Source of the DNA: Fen-1258 sp964441505 | GTDB taxonomy: Bacteria > Bacteroidota > Ignavibacteria > Ignavibacteriales > Melioribacteraceae | Length of the DNA: 64,000 nt | Assembly (NCBI GenBank): GCA_964441505.1 | Contig: CAYTUV010000014.1 | Coordinates: 29,545 to 93,544, forward strand | Reading direction: 5' to 3' | The notes under the pieces: model-generated | Told to the model about the DNA's origin: nothing | Database searches by the model: none | What the model saw: the letters and a program-made list of their open reading frames with translations, nothing else | Part shown: positions 36,594 to 45,682 of the stretch, one piece after another | How positions within the stretch are numbered: position 1 is the first letter of the stretch | Layout: each line of letters starts with the position of its first letter | Translations under genes and position numbers: made by a program

Positions 36594-39050
36594 CTATCCA
36601 AGATAATTTAATATTCTCAATATGTCCGAAAGGATTCCTACTGCTGTAAAATCCGCACCGGCTCCCTGTCCGCGGATTGCCAGAGGATTCTTCCAGTAAT
36701 TTTTTGTAGTAAAAGCAACTATGTTTTCGCTTTCCGTAAGATTAAAGAAAGGATGACTTCTATCAATTTCCTGAATAGATAATTTTGCATTCCCGTCTTC
36801 ATACTTGGCAATATAACAGAGCACACAGCCTTTCTCGGCAGCTTTCTTTTTCATTTTAATAATTCGCTGATCATCAATCTTCAATTTATCAAAGAATTCT
36901 TCTATCGTTTCAGCATTCTCCGCTTCAGATGAAATAAGTTTTTCAATTACAATATCCTTCAATTCGAATGGGAAGCCGGATTCCCTAATCAGGATAAGTA
37001 ACTTCCTCGCCATATCCAGACCTCTTAAATCATCACGCGGATCCGGCTCTGTATATCCTTTCACTTTCGCAATTTTTACTGCTTCACTAAAACTGTCTTT
37101 TTCCTTAAGAGTATTGAAAATGAAGCTGAGTGTTCCCGAGAAAACACCTTCAATTTTAGTAATCTGATCTCCATTCGAAATTATATCCTTGAGAGTGTTG
37201 ATGAATGGCAGTGCCGATCCAACGTTAGTTCCATAGCGAAATTGAACATTGTATTTGTTGGCTGTCTCCCTTAAAGAAACAAACTGTTCATAACTTTGTG
37301 TATTTGCAATTTTATTTGGCGTTACAACCGAAATTGAGGAGGAGAGAATTTTAGTATAATGTTTAACAACAGAATCATTAGCCGTACAATCCACAAGTAT
37401 GGAATTAGGTAATTTCATTTGTTTCATCTGATCGATAAACTTTTCAACATTTGATTCCAGTTTTGAATCTTGGAGAACTCCTTTCCAGTTAGTGAGATCA
37501 ATTCCGGTTTCATTAAAAATCATTCTTTGACGGTTGAGCAGACCAACGATTTTAATGTTTGCGTGAACATGTTCCGCTACATAACTGCTTCGTTCAATGA
37601 TTAAATTTAAAAATGCACTGCCCACCATGCCGGGACCAATCAAAAATAGATTAAGAGTTTTTTGTTTTGAAAGAAAAAGTGAATTGTGCAAAACGTTTAA
37701 TGCCTTTTTAAGAAAAGGTTTTTCTATTACGAGAGAGATATTTAATTCTGAAGAACCCTGAGCAATTGCGATTATATTAATTCCATTTTTACCTAGCGAT
37801 TGGAATACTTTTCCGGAGATGCCCGGTGTGTGCCTCATATCCTCTCCCACAACCGCAATGATCGACATCTCGGGCTCAACTGCAACTTCATCAATCATAC
37901 CTTCGCGTATCTCCCATTTGAATTCCTCTTCAATCATCTTTTTTGAGAGTTGTCCGAATTGAGGAAGGATTGCCAGACATACACTGTGCTCGGATGAAGC
38001 CTGAGTTATAAGAATAACGTTGATATTTTCCTTTGCAAGAGCTCCGAAAATTCTTGAGGCAATACCAACAACTCCAACCATTCCGCTGCCGGTTATGCGA
38101 AGGAGAGTAATATCATCGATGGAGGAAATACCCTTTACATTGAACGGACTGGTTTCATTTCGATGAGTTATTAATGTTCCTTTGTGCTGAGGATTGAAAG
38201 TGTTTTTAATTCTTATTTTGATTTTTTTATCAAGCGCCGGTTTCATTGTAGGCGGATGGATGACCTTTGCGCCAAAGTGCGATAACTCCATTGCTTCTTC
38301 GTAAGTAACGGCACGTAAAGAAAAGGCATCTGAAACTTTTCTTGGATCTGCCGTTAGAATTCCATCAACATCGGTCCAAATTTCTATCTCCTCGGCATTC
38401 AACGCTGCACCAAATATAGAAGCGGTGTAATCCGATCCCCCCCTGCCCAAGGTAACCGTTTCATTTTTTTCTGTTGAAGCAATGAATCCTGTTATAACCT
38501 GAATTTTATTGTGCTGCCGAAAGTAATCCTGAATGTTTTTGTATGTGCGTTCGAATTTAACTTTTGCGTTGCCGAATGATTCATCGGCTTTGACAAGTAG
38601 TCTGCTGTCCAGGTATTCCGCTTCCAGTCCTTTGCCGTTCATTGCGCAGGAAATGATGCTGCATGAAAGCCTTTCGCCGAAACTCATTATAAAATCGAGG
38701 CTGCGCAGAGTAAGTTCTTTCACCAGATAGACGCCGTGCACTATCTCTTTTAGTTCTTCCAATAAGTCGCGGACGTTTTTCTTTGATGCATCTTTCAAAT
38801 TTTCCGAGACCAAATATTCAACCACATCAAAGTGAATTCTCTCCAACTGTTCGAGATCTTTTAAATAAGAATCATCCCTTACTACGGCTTTTTTGCTGAT
38901 TGAAATAAGCGCATCGGTCACTCCCTGGAATGCAGAGAACACAACGGCATATTTCCTGTTATCCGATTGATACTCTTTCAAGATATCAATTACACCGTTT
39001 ATTCGTTCAGGGGTACCGACTGACGAACCGCCAAATTTTAGTACTCTCAT
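36594..39050 (-). CDS. thrA: Bifunctional aspartokinase / homoserine dehydrogenase
   Basis: Fusion enzyme for steps one and three of threonine synthesis, 818 residues, the usual length. The aspartokinase domain (about 1-290: KFGGSSVGTPERI; TLGRGGSDYTASIFGAAL) is followed by two ACT domains (about 310-460), the expected site of threonine feedback. The homoserine dehydrogenase domain (about 465-818: LFLIGPGMVGSAF; GTLSFIFNTL; GYTEPDPRDDLRG) follows. It is the first gene of thrA-asd-thrB-thrC-(proC). No threonine-rich leader peptide or attenuator was seen in the 65 bp upstream. Confidence 0.96.
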   Translation of the reverse strand: MRVLKFGGSSVGTPERINGVIDILKEYQSDNRKYAVVFSAFQGVTDALISISKKAVVRDDSYLKDLEQLERIHFDVVEYLVSENLKDASKKNVRDLLEELKEIVHGVYLVKELTLRSLDFIMSFGERLSCSIISCAMNGKGLEAEYLDSRLLVKADESFGNAKVKFERTYKNIQDYFRQHNKIQVITGFIASTEKNETVTLGRGGSDYTASIFGAALNAEEIEIWTDVDGILTADPRKVSDAFSLRAVTYEEAMELSHFGAKVIHPPTMKPALDKKIKIRIKNTFNPQHKGTLITHRNETSPFNVKGISSIDDITLLRITGSGMVGVVGIASRIFGALAKENINVILITQASSEHSVCLAILPQFGQLSKKMIEEEFKWEIREGMIDEVAVEPEMSIIAVVGEDMRHTPGISGKVFQSLGKNGINIIAIAQGSSELNISLVIEKPFLKKALNVLHNSLFLSKQKTLNLFLIGPGMVGSAFLNLIIERSSYVAEHVHANIKIVGLLNRQRMIFNETGIDLTNWKGVLQDSKLESNVEKFIDQMKQMKLPNSILVDCTANDSVVKHYTKILSSSISVVTPNKIANTQSYEQFVSLRETANKYNVQFRYGTNVGSALPFINTLKDIISNGDQITKIEGVFSGTLSFIFNTLKEKDSFSEAVKIAKVKGYTEPDPRDDLRGLDMARKLLILIRESGFPFELKDIVIEKLISSEAENAETIEEFFDKLKIDDQRIIKMKKKAAEKGCVLCYIAKYEDGNAKLSIQEIDRSHPFFNLTESENIVAFTTKNYWKNPLAIRGQGAGADFTAVGILSDILRILNYLG

Positions 39051-39169
39051 TTCATCTTCTTTTATTAATCGCTTAAATATGGGCTGAATGATAATAAAAA
39101 TAAATTGGAAGAGAAATGTATTACTGTGTAATTTACCTCCTAGATAACAAAAAATTTAAGGTATCTTTT

Positions 39170-40249
39170 ATGAGATTGATAAAATACTTGGCCATCATTA
39201 CTACATTCATAATTACGTCTCATCCGGAAAGCTTGGCACAGGAAAAGGAAAGAAACACAAATGATGTGATCGATAAAAAATTTGAAGAGCTCGATCATCG
39301 CATAGATCAACTGGCAAAAGCAATTGATGATATTCAATGGTACAACAAAGTCGGAGATGTTGCCAGTATTGATAAAGTGTTTATCGTTGGTCCGCCGCCG
39401 GCACGAATACCAAATCCAACAGCAATGGGCGCCAACAATCCTGTTAAATTCTGGGCATATATTTTCATTCCTTCTAAAATTGACCGTAGTAAAAAATATC
39501 CTTTAATAGTTTTGCCACACGGCGGTGTCCATGCAGATTTCACCACATATTACACTCATATCGTCCGCGAGATGATGGCGCAAGGATATATTGTTGTTGC
39601 ACCCGATTACCGGGGCAGTACCGGTTACGGGAAAAGTTTTTATGAAAAAATTGATTACGGCGGTTTAGAAGTTGAAGATAACAATGCTGCACGAGCATGG
39701 ATGATTGAAAACTACGATTTCGTTGATAAAGACCGTGTGGGAGTAGTTGGATGGAGTCACGGCGGACTAATTGGTTTGATGGATATCTTCCAGCATCCGG
39801 ATGATTACAAAGTAGCATTTACTGGTGTACCGGTGAGCGATCTCATCATGCGCCTAGGTTCACACGATAAAAGCTATGAAGAAGAATTCTCCGCAAAGTA
39901 TCATATAGGCAAGACAGTTACGCAGGATGTAAATGAATACAGAAAGCGCTCTCCTGTTTTTCATGTTGATAAACTGAAAACACCTTTGCTGATTCACACA
40001 AATACAAATGACGATGACGTATATGTTGTTGAGGTTGAACATCTGATAGCAGCATTGAAAGCTGCAGGGAAGAAATTCGATTATGAAATTTTTAAGGATG
40101 CACCCGGCGGACACAGTTTTGACCGCATTGATACTAAACTTGCAAAAGAAATCAGGATGAAGATTTATAAATTTCTCGGCGAATATCTGAATCCACCTTT
40201 TCCGTTTAAGACATTAAAAGAATTGGAGAGGGCTGGCTACCACCGCTGA
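39170..40249 (+). CDS. Secreted prolyl-oligopeptidase-like (S9) hydrolase
   Basis: Alpha/beta hydrolase of 359 residues. The ATG at 39170 is chosen because it begins the signal peptide (LIKYLAIITTFIITSHPESLAQ); the frame extends to 39116 with no signal-like start. A short coiled region (KKFEELDHRIDQLAKAID) precedes the catalytic domain. The nucleophile elbow GWSHGG, an acid in NTNDDDVYV and the His in GGHSFDRI form a triad typical of dipeptidyl/acylaminoacyl peptidases without their propeller. Peptidase or esterase activity is plausible; the substrate is unknown. Confidence 0.85.
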   Translation: MRLIKYLAIITTFIITSHPESLAQEKERNTNDVIDKKFEELDHRIDQLAKAIDDIQWYNKVGDVASIDKVFIVGPPPARIPNPTAMGANNPVKFWAYIFIPSKIDRSKKYPLIVLPHGGVHADFTTYYTHIVREMMAQGYIVVAPDYRGSTGYGKSFYEKIDYGGLEVEDNNAARAWMIENYDFVDKDRVGVVGWSHGGLIGLMDIFQHPDDYKVAFTGVPVSDLIMRLGSHDKSYEEEFSAKYHIGKTVTQDVNEYRKRSPVFHVDKLKTPLLIHTNTNDDDVYVVEVEHLIAALKAAGKKFDYEIFKDAPGGHSFDRIDTKLAKEIRMKIYKFLGEYLNPPFPFKTLKELERAGYHR

Positions 40250-40344
40250 AATGACTTTATTGAGACAACTCCATTCGTTTTTAGCATGTACGATTGAAGC
40301 ACAATTAGATTTATGAATCAATCATCTATTATTTTGATGAAAAT

Positions 40345-40878
40345 TTATTTCCCCGCAGCGGAAGCATCAATTGTAAATTTAACATTACCAATTTTTCCCT
40401 CTTCGATATCGGCGCGTTCCATCTTTATATCTTTTTTTGTACTGGTGTTCTGTTTCTCAACAACAAATTCAAAAGTACCGCTAATTGTTTTTGCAACGGA
40501 ATCGTATTGGGTGATAGACGCTTCTCCCTCAATGGTATTCCAGGCGGGCTGGTCTCCTCCTCCGGGAGCCCATACAATCTCTGCGTCGGGCGTCTGTTTC
40601 TTCTCGTGATCATGCTCTTTATACTTTAGTGTAACCGGCAATTCACCCTTTAAATCTTTCTCTTTCAGATAGATAAAAACGAGTTGATCTTTTCTTGCGG
40701 CTTTAATCTGTATATAATTTTCTCCGCCGATGTTGATAAGCACTGCCTCTTGAACGGCGCCGATAAAGCCACTTCCATCAATCTTAAATGTTATACTTGA
40801 TTGTGCATATGAAGTCGTTATAACTCCAAATACCAGCAAGAATGAAAAAAATAAAAATAGTCCCTTGAAAAGTTTCAT
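40345..40878 (-). CDS. Secreted protein of unknown function (DUF6252-like)
   Basis: Small periplasmic protein of 177 residues with a signal peptide (FFSFLLVFGVITTSYAQ). The rest is beta-rich and ends in GTFEFVVEKQNT...NVKFTIDASA. This pattern resembles DUF6252-type Bacteroidota proteins, though the match is by eye only. It is monocistronic. Confidence 0.6.
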   Translation of the reverse strand: MKLFKGLFLFFSFLLVFGVITTSYAQSSITFKIDGSGFIGAVQEAVLINIGGENYIQIKAARKDQLVFIYLKEKDLKGELPVTLKYKEHDHEKKQTPDAEIVWAPGGGDQPAWNTIEGEASITQYDSVAKTISGTFEFVVEKQNTSTKKDIKMERADIEEGKIGNVKFTIDASAAGK

Positions 40879-40981
40879 CTACTTTCCTCCAATAGATCTA
40901 AAATATTATTCCTTAATGGGAATGCGATTGAAAGTAATTTTTTTGAGGATTAGAGCAACAGAAAAAATCGGTTTAGAGATT

Positions 40982-41800
40982 TCATCTGAAGATAACTGCA
41001 CTTAAATACCCTACCACCTCGGAACTGTCGCCGGTAACATCGCCGGAATCAGTACGCGAAAGCACAACAGCTTTATTCACTTTTAGAATATGTGCAGCTT
41101 TCATCATAGCTACAATTCCCCCGCCTCCGCAAGCCTCACATTTTCTTTCATCAAGATCATTTTGCAAGCCTTCGAAGTCTAAATCCGTAATATGTTTCTC
41201 AACAAGAGAATCAATTCTATCCGCATTCGCTTTTGTATGAAAGTGCGAGAGATCGGAACTTACAACAATAAGAGTTTCATCGTTAACAACTTCTGCAAGT
41301 TTTTGCGCAAGTCCGTCAACAAACATTCTGCTTTGATCACCCATAACAACCGGTACAATCATAAAATCTTTCAGAACCATCTGAAGAAATGGAATCTGAA
41401 CTTCTACTGCGTGCTCGGCACGGTGACCGTTTATCCCCTCAAAAATAAATTTTTCTCCTTCTGTCAATTTTGAAATAATTTTTCTGTCAAGCGGAACATT
41501 TCCTAATGGAGTTTTATACGTATCACCGTTGTAAATCGAAATTCCCGGAAAGTATTCACGGTGAGATGGAGAGATTATAATAACCGTTTTGAACTGTCTA
41601 CCCGCTATGGCATTGAATGCAAACGCTGCTGTTCTTCCAGAATAAACATAGCCTGCATGTGGTGAAATAATTCCAAAAACATTCTGAAAATTCTGTTCGG
41701 GCTTGAATCTGTCAAGAAGAAGTTGAATATCATCCCTCAATTTGCCCGCAGATGCGGGATAAAACATACCGGCTACCGCCGGCTCTCTGACCGTGTTCAT
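40982..41800 (-). CDS. amrB: AmmeMemoRadiSam system protein B (MEMO1 family)
   Basis: Protein of 272 residues of the Memo family, structurally related to class III non-haem iron dioxygenases. Conserved segments: REPAVAGMFYPAS at the N-terminus, ISPHAGYVYSGRTAA, SPSHREYFPG, HAVEVQIPFLQ and VVSSDLSHFH. Its start overlaps the AMMECR1 gene by 4 bp. The system is defined by Memo, AMMECR1 and a radical-SAM protein; no radical-SAM gene is in this window. Biochemical role unresolved. Confidence 0.9.
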   Translation of the reverse strand: MNTVREPAVAGMFYPASAGKLRDDIQLLLDRFKPEQNFQNVFGIISPHAGYVYSGRTAAFAFNAIAGRQFKTVIIISPSHREYFPGISIYNGDTYKTPLGNVPLDRKIISKLTEGEKFIFEGINGHRAEHAVEVQIPFLQMVLKDFMIVPVVMGDQSRMFVDGLAQKLAEVVNDETLIVVSSDLSHFHTKANADRIDSLVEKHITDLDFEGLQNDLDERKCEACGGGGIVAMMKAAHILKVNKAVVLSRTDSGDVTGDSSEVVGYLSAVIFR

Positions 41801-42360
41801 AATTTACTAACCTCTTCCTCTGAAAATACCGAGGCGGTAAATCCATATAGTTTTAATTCTCTTGTCCTCCAATAATCAGCAGGAAATCCGGCCTTGCGGC
41901 AGATCGAATCAAGATACTGATCCCGGTTCATATGATGTTCTACAGGGACCTGCGGTAATAATAATCCACGCCTTCCTTTTTCCTCCAGAATTAAACCGTG
42001 TTTGCCGATTTCAATTTCGTCATAACTATTTAGAAGAAATGGTTCGGAGAGAATTGAAATTTCGATTGACAGCTTATCTATCTCTGCCTGACGAACCTGT
42101 GGAAATCGCGGATCGCCTTGCGAAGCCTGGACAGCTGCTTCACATACAGTTTTAAATAACGGCTGGTCGGAAGTAATATATCCGATGCAGCCGCGCAGGG
42201 CTTTTTGTTGTGTTAATGTAACAAATGCACCGGCGTGTGAACCGAAGATCGGATGCTTTTTATAATCCGGCTCCGGAATTTTTTCTTTTGTGAAAACGGA
42301 ATTGATCGATTTGCGTGCGGTTTCAAGAAGAATTTTTTTTTCTTCTGATGTTGGTTCCAT
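41797..42360 (-). CDS. amrA: AmmeMemoRadiSam system protein A (AMMECR1 domain)
   Basis: AMMECR1-domain protein of 187 residues. The signature LRGCIGY (here KALRGCIGYI), FPQVRQAEIDKLSIEISILS and GRRGLLLPQVPVEH are clear. It is co-transcribed with the Memo gene, overlapping by 4 bp. The molecular function of the family is not established; the partner context supports the AmmeMemoRadiSam assignment. Confidence 0.9.
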   Translation of the reverse strand: MEPTSEEKKILLETARKSINSVFTKEKIPEPDYKKHPIFGSHAGAFVTLTQQKALRGCIGYITSDQPLFKTVCEAAVQASQGDPRFPQVRQAEIDKLSIEISILSEPFLLNSYDEIEIGKHGLILEEKGRRGLLLPQVPVEHHMNRDQYLDSICRKAGFPADYWRTRELKLYGFTASVFSEEEVSKL

Positions 42361-42367
42361 CTAATTC

Positions 42368-43189
42368 TTACTCTATTTTATAAACAGCCACTTCATTTTT
42401 TTTTCGGAGAAGAAACAGAAAATTTTTGAACACAAAGAATGAATCAGTAAACAATACGGCAGTATTTTCATTGAGAATTTCCGAATGAATAATTTTTCCG
42501 GAAATCAAATTAATCGCGGAAAATCTATTTACAAAACTTCCTTCAGAGATTTTTGAATGAAAATTGAAAAGAAGCAGATTCTGGTATAAATTATACTCGA
42601 CTTCCCCTTCAATTGCAAGATTCTTTGTTTGAGCTTTGACAGCCTCGCCAATTCGTATATCGTTTTCATTCTTATCTAAGACTTTTGGATAAATATAATC
42701 GCTCCAGTCCTTTTCTTCTTCTGCCTGACTGCGCAAAGCATTAATCGTTTTGTAGTCGTCGCCGAACTCTTTGACGATCTCGCCGCTCAGATAATCAAGT
42801 GAATAGAAGTGGCGTTCTTCAAAGCCCTGCTGAAATCCATATACCAGGTCATTGTGGACAAAGAGAAAAGAAAGCACAGAGTTTGTCCAGAGGATTTTCT
42901 CCGAAGCAATATCGTAAGCTATGATTTGCTTGTGGTGGGGTAAATCCGGTTTAGGAAATTTGTGGAAAAAGATTATATCCTTATACACCGCCTCAATTCC
43001 AAGCCAGAATTTTTCTTCAAGCTGCAGATCGGAAAAATATTTTTCTCCGCTTTCAAGTCTGAAACAGTTATAAAAAACTTCCTTGGAATTCGTATCCCGT
43101 GTTTCGAGAATTAGTTTATTGCTATCGGAGATTAAAATTCTCCAAATCTGTCCGGGTGATTTATATGAGTATAATTTTGTGATTTTCAT
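42368..43189 (-). CDS. DUF4905-like protein
   Basis: Uncharacterised 273-residue protein with no signal peptide. Alternating hydrophobic beta strands (QIWRILISDSNKLILETRD; QIIAYDIASEKILWTN; RFSAINLISGKII) suggest a propeller-like fold and resemble DUF4905. The start at 43189 is chosen because the 18 codons upstream (TAETQRHRG) are translated from an intergenic repeat rather than true coding sequence. It lies 7 bp before the AMMECR1 gene and is probably its operon partner. Confidence 0.65.
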   Translation of the reverse strand: MKITKLYSYKSPGQIWRILISDSNKLILETRDTNSKEVFYNCFRLESGEKYFSDLQLEEKFWLGIEAVYKDIIFFHKFPKPDLPHHKQIIAYDIASEKILWTNSVLSFLFVHNDLVYGFQQGFEERHFYSLDYLSGEIVKEFGDDYKTINALRSQAEEEKDWSDYIYPKVLDKNENDIRIGEAVKAQTKNLAIEGEVEYNLYQNLLLFNFHSKISEGSFVNRFSAINLISGKIIHSEILNENTAVLFTDSFFVFKNFLFLLRKKNEVAVYKIE

Positions 43190-43194
43190 TTCAT

Positions 43195-43250
43195 TCCCTC
43201 TGTGTCTCTGTGTCTCTGCGGTAAAAAATAGCCGCGGAGACACGAAGGAA
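43195..43250. repeat. Intergenic inverted repeat of the 'ACACAGAGACACAGAG' type
   Basis: Arms TCTCTGCGGT and GCCGCGGAGA flank AAAAAATA, with further GTGTCTC/GAGACAC repeats outside. It is widespread in Bacteroidota/Chlorobi genomes and often mistranslated as 'AETQRHR'. Confidence 0.65.
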
Positions 43251-43257
43251 CTGAGTT

Positions 43258-44628
43258 TTATATCGGTTTAAACTTAGCCGTAAAATGCCTAAGCATTGGC
43301 GCTTCATATGTTATTTCATAACCTTTCATCTTATCACGATTCTTGTACGTTTCAATTACAACTTCGGCTACGTAATCGATGTGGCTTTGCGTATAAACCC
43401 TTCTTGGAATTGCCAAACGGACAAGTTCCATCATCGCGGGAATCAGATTACCATTACTATCGTACTTACCAAACATGACACTTCCGATTTCAACGGTTCG
43501 CACTCCGCCTTCAATATATAGTTCGCATACAATTGCCTGACCCGGATACTCATATGGCGGTATATTTGGAACGAAACGTTTTGCATCAATGTAGATAGCG
43601 TGGCCTCCCGGCGGTTCAATAATTGGTACACCGGCATTCATCATCTTCTCGCCAAGATACTCCGTACTGCGGATTCTGTACTGCAGGTAATGTTCATCAA
43701 CTATTTCTGCAAGACCCTGTGCGATGGCTTCAAGGTCGCGTCCGGCTAATCCGCCGTAAGTTGGAAATCCTTCAGTTACAATAAGAAGATTGCGGCACTT
43801 CATCGCAAGTTCGGCATCATTCAAAGAGAGCCATCCGCCGATATTAACAAGTGCATCTTTCTTAGCGCTCATTGTTGAACCGTCCGCATAGGAAAACATC
43901 TCTTGGCAAATTTCTAATACAGAATTATTCTCGAAACCTTTTTCACGAAGCTTAATGAAATACGCGTTCTCTGCAAAACGGCAGGCATCGAGGAATAACG
44001 GCAGATCATATTTTTTACAAACTGCTTTAACTTCACGAATGTTCTGCATTGAAACAGGCTGACCGCCGCCCGAATTATTTGTAACAGTTAATACGATGAG
44101 CGGAATATTTTCTTTTCCAACTTTTTTGATGAACGCTTCGAGAGCTTCAACATCCATGTTACCTTTAAACGGCGCGCGCTGTTCGGGATGTTTACCGATT
44201 TCAACTAATAGGTCAACCGCTTCGGCTCCTGTAAATTCTATATTCGCGCGGGTTGTATCAAAGAATGTGTTGCTTGCGAAATATTTTCCAGGTCCGCCCA
44301 GAATTGAGAAGATAATTTTTTCGGCTGCTCTTCCCTGATGAGTTGGTATAATGAATTTATCACCTGTAATTTTTTTAACTGCGGCTTCAAAGACATAAAA
44401 ACTTCTTGCACCGGCATACGATTCATCGCCGCGCATAATTCCCGCCCACTGATCCGAGCTCATTGCCGATGTTCCGCTGTCGGTGAGCAGGTCAATCAAA
44501 ACATCATCGGCGCGCACTAAAAATGTATTGTACCCTGCTTCTTCTAGGATTTTTATTCTCTCTTCTCTTGTGGTAAATCTAATCGGTTCAACGGATTTGA
44601 TTCTAAATGGTTCAATAATGGTCTTCAT
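43258..44628 (-). CDS. tnaA: Tryptophanase (beta-eliminating PLP lyase)
   Basis: PLP enzyme of the tryptophanase/tyrosine phenol-lyase family, 456 residues. The PLP Lys lies in TMSAKKDALVNIGG (about 250); LLTDSGTSAMS, IPTHQGRAAE and RFAENAYFIK are family motifs. FFDTTR carries Asp where tyrosine phenol-lyase has Thr, and TVEIGS matches tryptophanase rather than the phenol-lyase SMERG, so indole, pyruvate and ammonia from tryptophan are the expected products. No TnaC-like leader or adjacent permease was seen. It lies 68 bp before the DUF4905-like gene. Confidence 0.87.
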   Translation of the reverse strand: MKTIIEPFRIKSVEPIRFTTREERIKILEEAGYNTFLVRADDVLIDLLTDSGTSAMSSDQWAGIMRGDESYAGARSFYVFEAAVKKITGDKFIIPTHQGRAAEKIIFSILGGPGKYFASNTFFDTTRANIEFTGAEAVDLLVEIGKHPEQRAPFKGNMDVEALEAFIKKVGKENIPLIVLTVTNNSGGGQPVSMQNIREVKAVCKKYDLPLFLDACRFAENAYFIKLREKGFENNSVLEICQEMFSYADGSTMSAKKDALVNIGGWLSLNDAELAMKCRNLLIVTEGFPTYGGLAGRDLEAIAQGLAEIVDEHYLQYRIRSTEYLGEKMMNAGVPIIEPPGGHAIYIDAKRFVPNIPPYEYPGQAIVCELYIEGGVRTVEIGSVMFGKYDSNGNLIPAMMELVRLAIPRRVYTQSHIDYVAEVVIETYKNRDKMKGYEITYEAPMLRHFTAKFKPI

Positions 44629-44796
44629 GAAATCCTCGGTGTAGAATGAAATATTTTTCTTTGAGTAAAATTACGACTTTCGGAGAACATCTATTTATAA
44701 ATATTTCAATAACGTTTTTCATTTTCATCAAAAAAAATTGCTAAATTGCATTCGTCAAACCCCATCAAAGCTTTTAACTAAACGAGGAGAAATCAA

Positions 44797-45627
44797 ATGG
44801 AAGAAAGGAAAGACCAAGAAGCTCCAAAAATGTCCTCTGTAGATAGTGATCATGAAGAATTTGAATTAAGTCACACAGACAAACTGGTTGGCGTTTTTTC
44901 GGAACCGTCGGCTACATTCGGAAAGATGGCAAAGTTTCCTCACAAAACTTCGGACTGGATTATTCCAATTTTGGTGGTTATTGTAATTGCTATTCTCTCT
45001 CAGGTTTTAATGATGAATAATCCTACAATTAAACAAGCCATCATGGAAAAACAGATGGAAAGAATGGAGAAACAATTCAAGGAATCGGTTGATAAGGGAC
45101 AAATGACACAGGCACAAGCCGATGAGCAGCTGGAGACGATGCGTGAAAGAATGGATCAGGGCGGGGCAATACAATTAATTGGTACAATCGTCGGCATTCC
45201 AATAGCAGTATTTATCATGTTCTTTATAGTTTCAGGCGTATTTATGCTGGTTGCAAAGTTTGGACTCAAGGGCGAGGGCATCTATAAAGATGCGATGGTT
45301 GCATATGGACTGCCTCATTATATCTCAGCAATTCAGATGATCATAATGGTAATTGCGGCATTAGCGATGAATAAATTTTTTAGCGGAACAAGTGTTGCCG
45401 ATTTTATGGATTCGGATAAAACAACAATTACAGGATTCCTGCTCGGAAAACTTGATGTATTCTCTATTTGGTTCTACGTAATATTTGCAATTGGTCTTGC
45501 GAAGATGTTTAAAAGTAACAACACCCAAAAATATATTATTACCGTACTGGTTGTTTGGTTTGGATTCTCTTTGCTTTTCTTTGCTCTTGCAAAGGCGGTT
45601 CCATTCTTAAGCTGGTTCGCAGGCTGA
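44797..45627 (+). CDS. YIP1-family membrane protein
   Basis: Integral membrane protein of 276 residues. The acidic N-terminal tail (about 1-35) is followed by a segment typical of bacterial YIP1 proteins (VGVFSEPSATFGKMAKFP). About five membrane helices follow, separated after the first by a Gln/Met/Glu-rich helix (KQMERMEKQFKES). Its function is not known. It has a good Shine-Dalgarno site (GAGGAG) and is divergent from tnaA. Confidence 0.75.
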   Translation: MEERKDQEAPKMSSVDSDHEEFELSHTDKLVGVFSEPSATFGKMAKFPHKTSDWIIPILVVIVIAILSQVLMMNNPTIKQAIMEKQMERMEKQFKESVDKGQMTQAQADEQLETMRERMDQGGAIQLIGTIVGIPIAVFIMFFIVSGVFMLVAKFGLKGEGIYKDAMVAYGLPHYISAIQMIIMVIAALAMNKFFSGTSVADFMDSDKTTITGFLLGKLDVFSIWFYVIFAIGLAKMFKSNNTQKYIITVLVVWFGFSLLFFALAKAVPFLSWFAG

Positions 45628-45644
45628 TAATTAATTTTATTTTT

Positions 45645-45682
45645 CTAAAAACCCGACTTCATACAGAGGCCGGGTTATTTAT
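45645..45682. terminator. Bidirectional terminator between yip1-like and rluE-like genes
   Basis: The stem AACCCG/CGGGTT is flanked by A-rich and T-rich tracts and sits between convergent genes. Confidence 0.6.

Noticed and set aside
39051..39115. Threonine attenuator before thrA
   Set aside because: No short leader ORF rich in Thr or Ile codons and no terminator hairpin are visible.
43258..44628. Tyrosine phenol-lyase instead of tryptophanase
   Set aside because: The discriminating segments FFDTT and VEIGS match tryptophanase, not the TTTR and MERG pattern of phenol-lyases.
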